DNA from: Pleurotus djamor | Taxonomy: Eukaryota > Basidiomycota > Agaricomycetes > Agaricales > Pleurotaceae | Length of the DNA stretch: 40,027 bases | Direction: 5' to 3' | Assembly: GCA_029747585.1 (NCBI GenBank) | Contig: JAPEVF010000409.1 | Location: forward strand, 1-40,027 | Shown here: piece by piece, positions 33,291 through 40,027 of the stretch | How the letters are laid out: every line of letters begins with the position of its first letter | How positions within the stretch are numbered: position 1 is the stretch's first letter | Translations under genes and position numbers: made by a program | The notes under the pieces: model-generated | What the model saw: the letters and a program-made list of their open reading frames with translations, nothing else | Told to the model about the DNA's origin: nothing | The model's database searches: none

Positions 33291-34969
33291 GAGGAGGCGA
33301 TGCGTCTTTTGGGCTGGGGCTATGCCGGTTTTGTGAACGCGTCGCGCTCAACAAACTTAAAGTGGCCCGGGAGGCTTTGGTCACGGGACCGCGTTTTTCC
33401 CCCTGGAGTGTCCTTCGCTCAAGAATTTTTCCAGAGTCCAATCAGCCTCTGCTTTCCCAAATAACTCGCCGTCTCGCGCTACCTCCGGACCGGACGCATC
33501 GACTCATAGTTTCTTGCATTGCTGGAGTGAAGTCTGCTATGGCCCGGGCTCGCGTCCATCAAAGGTCCCCGAAACTGGGTCAGTCCTCTATGCTACTTCA
33601 TCCAATTACCCTACGTCTTTGATACTGATATGGCCCTCACGGGCCTTTAAAGTTTTGTCTCTTCAATTACGCGTAACGATCGAACTCAAGCCCATCCGAC
33701 CTCATTGCGCTATCAGGTTAGAGATAACGACACTACTTCCCGTGAACGACGAGCTGATGCTATGTAGTCCCAGATAATGTGTACAATGTAATGCTCTAGA
33801 CGTTCATGGCCCCAGCCATGATGGATATAAATCGGTACATCTTGAAATTACGCAAGACAAGACAAGTGAATCGATCAAAAAGAAAATCATGAACCCGCTC
33901 AGCGTCACGGTGCAGCACTCCACTACCCTCTCATCTCGCTGGTTGAGCGTCGGATGTGACTAAGTCTAAACAACTCGACCAGTCAACCTCATCGTTACAG
34001 GAACCGGTGACGACGACTCGCCATACTGGGCTTCGCTTCCGCTCACCAACATATTTCATTACAAATGACGCGCCCTGTTCCATGGACACCGACAACTCGG
34101 CAGGGTCAACGCCTCTTCCCCTGCCATTCGTTCAGATTGAGCCAGATGCCCTGGATCGATGCGTTACTCCTACAAAGTGGACCACGAATCTCGATCGGGG
34201 ATGTTCAAGCTCGGAAAAGACAACGTACGAATATTCGCGTTGGTACTTGCCAAACCCTTCACCCAAGCAACAGTAACGGCGCGAGTCCATAGGCCCCAAA
34301 AAACTGGGGACGACCAAGACATTCTAGATCCTTATCTCTGCGCTGCACGTTTCCACCCTTTGTCGAGCTTGTAGAGTGTTGAGTCTCCATGACGCTGTAT
34401 GTCTGGTCTTATTGTCCCAACACAAACGAGGCAAGCCCATGCACGAGGAAGGCTAGTGGAACGAATTGACATTGAGTTGACAGGCATGAGGTGCGCACTG
34501 CGACCTGGTTGATGGAGTAACGGTCCAGTATGCTCGGCAACAACACAACAAGGACGGAAGTCGGTCGCGAAGGTGATTGACTCGATGGTGCGATAGAGTA
34601 CTGGGGGACACTGATTACTTGGGTAACGAGGGAGGGCCCAGTGCTTCTCACAAACGAACGTTGAATAAACGAATTGATTGACATAGATGCAGATGTGACA
34701 GACAACAGTGATGCAAAGATGATTATATATACGGAAGCTAGTTCTGTAGCGACAGTTCCACACAATATGGTAAGGTGCTCCCGACATAGGATGCCGATGT
34801 TAAGACGCGAAACCCAGGGTTCGCGTGGCCCAATGCGTCAAGTTCGTATCAGCGATGAAACTGATGGCATGTTGCCATATGTCGTCGGGATGTTTCGCTG
34901 AGGAGCAACAGGAGCTCGCTCAATGAGCTGGCAGGCTTTGCCGACGGTATGATACATTGATACCACACA
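33291..34969. other. Stretch with one weak gene candidate
   Basis: A TATA-like GATATAAAT at 33828 precedes an ATG at 33889 (MNPLSVTVQHSTTLSSRW). A possible GTTGAG..TTACAG intron leads into an open frame to 34276 (containing PLPLPFVQIEPDALDRC). No domain is recognised and the joins are unproven, so I do not call a CDS. The rest shows nothing I can support. Confidence 0.35.
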
Positions 34970-35634
34970 TTACTTGACTGGCACCGTGCGTTCTGCCTGT
35001 GAAGTACCGTTAGTTTACGTGCGCTATGAGGGGGATTGGGTCTTACCTCAATCATATTGTCAATCACTCCGTCGCATCGCAGCATAGCTTGGAGGAGTGC
35101 CAATTTACTGGCGGGGAGATCGTCAATGAACAGGGAAACTTCGATCCTCGCCGCCGTGAGTTGACAGATACTCATCGATCGTGAGGCTGCGATTTCGTAT
35201 TGTTTCTTCACAATGGCTCTGTCGGTGGATTCGAACATCTCTAGGAGAAGAGCCAAGTAGGTAGCCGCGAAGAGATGGTGTGCAGACGATGAAGCGCGTG
35301 GGCATGAACCACTTTCGGTGATCCAGGTCATAATGCTGAGCGCCGCAAGGGAAGCTGACCGAGGAACGGGGGTGTGGTAGATGAGGTCCTCGATGAAAGC
35401 GTCCAGGTAGACCTTGGGCATTTTGTACTTCGGTCTTCCCAAGTGTTGAGCTGCCTGCTTGTGCAGGAAACGGGTCTGTTTGGCACAGTGAACAGACCAG
35501 TAGGTGCTCTTCCAGCCTGCGGTTCCCTGTCGTAACCGTGGTAAGTTGGGATTGGTGACAGGAAGTGTGGACAGGCTTACAACAGGCTTGTAGGCTGGGA
35601 GCTTCGAGGATGCGTTGACGGTTGAGTTAGACAT
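34970..35634 (-). CDS. Uncharacterised protein, weakly cyclin-like
   Basis: The start MSNSTVNASSKLPAYKPV at 35634 lies about 55 bases downstream of a TATA box. The main exon encodes about 200 residues with a helical, Leu/Ala-rich middle: KMPKVYLDAFIEDLIYHT, PVPRSASLAALSIMTWI, AATYLALLLEMFES. The phrase 'aromatic-hydrophobic-x-x-L-x-x-x-TPVP-x-S-x-x-x-AL' and the run of helices recall the cyclin box of Pho80-type cyclins, but key residues are not certain and I hold this only as a possibility. A GTAAGA donor (about 35046) joined to TTCACAG (about 34998) gives the short end AERTVPVK and a stop at 34970; without splicing the frame runs to 34849. A truncated copy of its 5' end lies at 30450-30830. 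Confidence 0.55.
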
Positions 35635-35687
35635 GTTGGTTGCAAGTTGACAAGTTTCGATATGCCTTCGTTGACAGAAAAGCCCAT

Positions 35688-35695
35688 CTTATATA
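35688..35695 (-). promoter_or_regulatory. TATA box (TATATAAG) of the 35.6 kb gene
   Basis: Minus-strand CCTATATAAG lies about 55 bases upstream of the ATG at 35634. It is altered in the truncated copy near 30633. Confidence 0.6.
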
Positions 35696-35829
35696 GGATT
35701 CTGGGTTAACAGCATTCTCCACTTGGCGGGATTGCATCAGTCCGTTCTGACAGTGTTATCCGAGGTGGGGCGGGGGAAGTCAGCTTTGCGAACTTCGTCC
35801 CGACGCCGATGCGCCAAACAAAACTAGGT

Positions 35830-37514
35830 TGTCTTCGAACTCCATTAGGGGCCGCTTTCTCAAAGACAAAAAGATTGACGCACTTTAATACGCACTGGCA
35901 AGAAATTTCTTGACACCTCCTTACGTTTTGTTCTCATGAATTTTAGACACTCATGATGAGTCCCTGGGTATGAGTGTATGAAGTGATTAATCTGAATGGT
36001 CACGACTCTGTCGATTTTCAAGATGCCTGGGGAAAGGGGTTTTCGGGAAGAACCACCGCACAGCCAAACGCACATCGGGGACATCCCCGGTCGTTCCGAT
36101 ATGCAGCCATGTCACTGGCGTCATGAATCTTCGCTCAGAATGACGAAACGTATCCGCCTTCCAGAGCTATGGCGTCAGCTACTGTGTGGAAACGATGCAA
36201 CCTGAAATGCCCTTCCCCCTAATTCCTATCACTCGTCAGGGGATGGGTACTCGAACGGTTCGTCGGCCCGATAGACGCCCGAGCATGGATGAACGGTCAC
36301 GGTTTCCATCATTCCCAAATCATTCCTCTATCTTACTCCTGCCACGGGCCGTTATTCTCGAAATATGACAACAATAGCCCCAGACATGCCTTCTCTGAAG
36401 TGGGATGGGCTCGATTCTACAGGCTGCGCTGCCTGAAACCCGGGAATTGACAGAACGCGCGCCAGGCGCGTACTGACTTGAAGGTTCCAACATCTTCAAC
36501 CTTGATAACATTTTCCATCGACATATCCAGTGCGTACCTTGGTCAACTTTCTTTCCAATACGTATATTTGATGACTTGTATGTTTCTGGCTTTTTAGGCC
36601 CGCTTCGACTGTAGAAAAGACACCTGGTGGGATGGCAACCTCTGCACAGTATGGCATAGAACAATGGGTGGAAGAAGACGAAGGCTCAAGCTTCAAGAAG
36701 GGACATGAGTTTTGACGATGAAGAACATGCCTTTGAACGCGCTCGCGTCCCTCTCGAGTCTTAGGCTTCTGGCTCCGACGCCATCTATCTCAAGAAGTTC
36801 TCCCAAAGGAACGCATCTAAGGAACGCGTCGCACCACAACTTCCTGGGTCTAGTCTCAGGCCACAAGCTGGCGACTCGTGGTAGATATTCCACTTCCCGT
36901 AACGCGAGGGAATGTACTCGAACGTCCGTTGCTCGCCATTCCACCACGGTCTCTCGTTGGTTCTGATACCGTTAGGTGCGGCTCTCGTTCTCAGCTCGTG
37001 GAGATTCGGCTAAAGTGGTTGTTTTATTTCTAGATTTGCGTACCTGTGGAGACCGTGACCCGCTCAAATGCGGCATGATACGGGGCTTGTAGGGCACGCC
37101 TATCAACTCCCAGCTTCAATGCTCCGCGGCAGCGAACAACACCAACTCTTCCCAGTTGGTGGCCTTCCGCGGTATGGGTCGTTCAGTCGACATGTCTTAT
37201 GGTCCTGTTCGCTGGCCTCACTTCCAAGATCGATCAGATGCCTGCCGCGGCCGTTGACACTGTGTGTCCGCTCGGCAATAGAGTTCGCTGTGGGGACAGA
37301 CGTTCAAGTAATAAAAGTTTGCCTCACGTTGCTGATTTGCCCCTCTCCGCTCGCACATTTAGACCTCAAAACTCGTCCTCACGCCTAGGTAGACCCCGAA
37401 GCTCAATTTTATGATTGATGTTCGACTGACTGAGGATACAGAAGTGTATTACGCCTGGCTTACATTTTGAACTACATGATACGACTATCGACAAGCAAGG
37501 CGAACGTAAAAAGA
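35830..37514. other. Stretch without a supported gene
   Basis: Short frames occur on both strands. The most protein-like is on the minus strand at 36693-36947 (contains RVASLWPETRPRKLWCDAF), but it has no domain, no clear neighbours in frame and no promoter signal. I see no RNA gene or repeat. Confidence 0.4.
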
Positions 37515-37930
37515 TACACTCTCTGGGGACTGGCGACATCACGCAGCTTCGGACCCGTAAGCCTGCCGTTCGGTGAGCGGGTCCCACTCAAACGGCTACT
37601 CGCGACATGGCACCTGTTACCAGATGGGATGTCCTCGGCTTCCTTGTCTGCGCTATTTCCCGCCATCCCCATCAGAGACACCCAACAGAGGAACTACAGA
37701 TGCGGCAAACTTTCGTGGGGGTCGAGGTCCCACCCAGTACGGGGTTACCCCCGTATTGGTGAGGGACGACGCTTGTCCACAAGAGAGAGTATCCGTCACC
37801 TGTAAACCCAAGTGGTGGTTGATGAAGAGAGAGGCTAGCAGGAAGACGAGGGGTTTATATAGCTTTTCGTAGAGGTGTGACGGGGCCGTTCTCTGTGTCA
37901 CAATCAACAAAACTTCGTCACGCGTTTTGC
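37515..37930 (+). promoter_or_regulatory. Upstream module, copy 3, ahead of gene B
   Basis: Landmarks match those ahead of gene A in the same order: ACTGGCGACATCACGCA, TTTCCCGCCATCC, GGTCGAGGTCCCACCCAG, AACCCAAGTGGTGGTTGAT, then a good TATA box in GGTTTATATAGCTTTTCG (TTTATATA 37854-37861) and GTCACAATCAACAAAAC. Similarity continues to the ATGGCCGACATTACAT shared by both genes near 38057 and 25190. Confidence 0.65.
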
Positions 37931-38196
37931 TGTCACCAGATCGCCTTCCTGTTGTGGACATATTCTTGCCTTTTCCGTCCTCACCTGTTCAAAGCTCGAC
38001 CTATTCACCAAGGCAAAGCTGTCCGCTCAATTGCTCTCGCCAATATGGATGATGTCATGGCCGACATTACATCTCCACAGCACACATCTTCCTCGCCTTC
38101 GCGTCAAGTCCCCTTGCGTTTCTCTCCTTCTCCCCCTTCCGCGACACTCTCCCCGCCCAAGCAGCCGGCGCCGACAACGCGCCCAACAGCGTCGAC

Positions 38197-40027
38197 ATGC
38201 CCTCCCTCCTCGACGACGACAACAATGACCACAATCTACTCGCCCCACCTTCCCTGAAAGTCGACGGCTACTTGAAGCAAGTTGACGACGATACAAGCTG
38301 CTTCGGTAGCGATGGAGCTGGGCTCCATTCTCTGTTCACCCCACCTGGTAAACGCGCTCGCTCTAGGGCACCAAGTCCGTCGCCATCGCGCTGCGTCGAA
38401 TCCGAGCAGTTAGACGGTGAGCAAGTCGCATTTTACCCTCACATATCCTCATTTTTTATTCCAGACTTCTTGTTTCGCGCGCTCACTGACGACGACGCCG
38501 CAGACGAGGCTGAGGTTGCTGCATATCTTCTTGATTTAAGCGATGATGGTACGTCGTTGCTATCTTTTGATACGCATATATTTACCTTTCAATTCAGAAA
38601 GCGACTCAGAGACGCCCGATACCCCCGCTAGGCTGCAGGATTCAGCTCAGCTAGGTGCGCGTACATGGACGGCTCCCTCTAACTGGGGTAAGTCATCCAC
38701 GAACGACCGCCTTTGCATGGTTGCTCAAGATGGGCAGATTTCCCTTTTCCTCCTCCTGTTCGCTGCTTAGATATCGACATTCTTGCTCTACCCACGGATC
38801 TTCGTACGTCGCAGTCATGCTAACCGGAACCTATACTCACTTTTCATACCAGACGACGAAGCTACCAAGAAACCCTCTGTATCCTTAGGTACGCTTGTTG
38901 ATTGCGGTACTGAGCTTACTCTTTTAACGCGCACAATCTAGCCAATGCTCCGTCCCCAGCGCGTAGTGACAGCTCTAGCCACTCTTGTAGGTCGTCAATT
39001 TCTGCGCCCACATCTTTGTATTCAAATGCATGCAGTCAACTCGTTGTTCTCGTCTCCTCCGAGAGCAGAGAATGACGACACATCCTCTCACAGCGCTGAC
39101 TCCAGTATGACCTTAGTGGATGATGGATCTGCCAATTTACCTGCTTCGTCTCTAGGTACGTCAGAGATCCCAGCCGAACTTCCCCTTGGCGTGAAAACTC
39201 AGAGAAATTATGTCTTTTGTAGACAATCAAAGCAACGGCAGCGACGTTGATGGCCAATACGACCACAGTCTCATTACGGGCGGTAAGTGTGCTATTTTCG
39301 CGCTTCTTTTCTCTGTTCTCTGGGAACCCCGAAGCACGCAAATGGTCATACTTACTCCGGCTTGATAGATGGGGACACCGTTGTCAAAACAGTTGTATCA
39401 GCTGGTATGTCAAAGTCACCATCGCCTTTCTATCCAGTTAATGAACGAAGTTGTAGACACCCCGCCCCCCGCTGAGCATCTGAACGATTGCCGAAGCGGT
39501 GTCGCTATCAACCACCATCACGATGATGCCTTTACAAACTTCCGTAAGCGCCGTCCCTGCCTTATCTTGTTATCCCTCAAGTGAGCTGATGCGACACTCT
39601 TAGTCAAATCCTTGTTCTCGCCCGCAAGGAATGGTGTCGATGATGACCAGCGTGGACGCAACGTGTCTTTGGACGTATGCACCGATCGGCCGCCCGTCAC
39701 CCCAGGTAAATTGCAACTATCATGTACACTTCCCACCCTTCATACACAATTTCACAGAACGTCCATCTCTTTCTGAGAGCCGTAGCCCTCCTATCTGTAG
39801 CCCTACCGTATTTTTCGCGATGATCGACGAAATCGCTCTATTGGCGCCATATTTTATACCTGAAGACGACCCGTTCTTCGCTTCCAGCCCCGGCGGTATG
39901 TCGTTGCTTCTTGTTACCTGGAAAAACGACAATTTTTATCCATTTTCCTCAGTCAACAATGGCGGTCTCTCAGCTGGTGTGCCCATCACCCAACCCACTG
40001 TGTCTGCAGGTATGTACACGCTCCAAT
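38197..40027 (+). CDS. Gene B: paralogue of gene A, all introns phase 1, cut by window end
   Basis: Function unknown. Twelve exons are visible: 38197-38416, 38465-38548, 38598-38687, 38853-38888, 38942-38986, 39036-39155, 39223-39282, 39369-39404, 39457-39543, 39604-39705, 39758-39895 and 39953-40009. All eleven introns are phase 1, and internal exon lengths (84, 90, 36, 45, 120, 60, 36, 87, 102, 138, 57) are all multiples of three. Matches to gene A are SRAPSPSPSR, DDDAADEAEVAAYLLDLSDD, ESDSETPDTPARLQDSAQ, SLFSSPPRAENDD and a late exon with SPTVFFAMIDEIALL. Extra exons absent from A end in VSLG, VSAG and VSAG. The start is either the ATG at 38197, in frame with the conserved exon, or further upstream: an ATG at 38045 opens a different frame. 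The gene continues beyond the window. Confidence 0.7.

Noticed and set aside
24349..37587. Shared minus-strand frame RVR(S/G)CVMSP in the upstream modules of genes A and B as a divergent gene
   Set aside because: The frame is short, is not kept in the third copy, and the matching DNA is better explained as duplicated promoter sequence.
1..40027. CRISPR arrays, tRNA or rRNA genes, retrotransposon polyproteins
   Set aside because: I looked for regular short repeats with spacers, cloverleaf-like T-loop sequences and reverse-transcriptase or integrase motifs and saw none; the repeats present are exon-like or inverted.

Overview
The window reads as nuclear DNA of a filamentous basidiomycete, most likely an Agaricomycete. 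The evidence is a fungal laccase with 18 very short introns (about 50-60 nt, GT..AG), a PMT2-type protein O-mannosyltransferase, a BTB protein and a kinase-like protein of the kind common in mushroom genomes, TATA boxes followed by pyrimidine-rich leaders, and no operon-like packing. Scattered single N bases and a poly-G run (about 19805-19816) point to draft sequence.

Layout. 1-1942: decayed second copy of the 5' two thirds of the mannosyltransferase gene. 1943-7000: minus-strand region made of diverged exon-like repeats, with a TATA box and CT-rich leader at its upstream end (about 6990). 7670-8800: plus-strand array of a different exon-like repeat with a nearly identical TATA core. 9370-12601: intact mannosyltransferase gene (minus, 10 exons). 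13153-15733: laccase (minus, 19 exons). 16469-16759: two-exon gene for a small secreted protein, divergent from the laccase. 18394-19439: BTB-domain gene (plus). 19859-20103: MITE-like inverted-repeat element. 20200-21167: uncharacterised gene with an apparent frameshift (minus). 21623-23650: kinase-like gene (plus). 25401-26959: gene 'A', ten exons (plus). 27352-28461 and 29202-30326: tandem pair of GNAT acetyltransferase genes (minus). 30450-30830: truncated copy of the 5' end of the gene at 34970-35634 (minus). 38197-end: gene 'B', a paralogue of A cut by the window edge.

The region is rich in duplications: the mannosyltransferase and its dead copy, the GNAT pair, the 35.6 kb gene and its promoter fragment, genes A and B, and a roughly 400-bp upstream module present three times (ahead of A, ahead of B, and once with no gene).

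The most unusual content is genes A and B. I placed 20 introns in the two genes, and all are phase 1. Every internal exon is therefore a multiple of three and interchangeable, and several exons look like copies of one another. The arrays at 2.3-6.1 kb and 7.9-8.35 kb also consist of repeated short exon-like units bounded by splice sites, but they are more decayed. I infer a local habit of building lineage-specific genes by duplicating mini-exons; I do not know a function for any of them. The better-understood genes serve secretory-pathway glycosylation (PMT) and secreted oxidation (laccase) and show no evident functional link to the novel genes.
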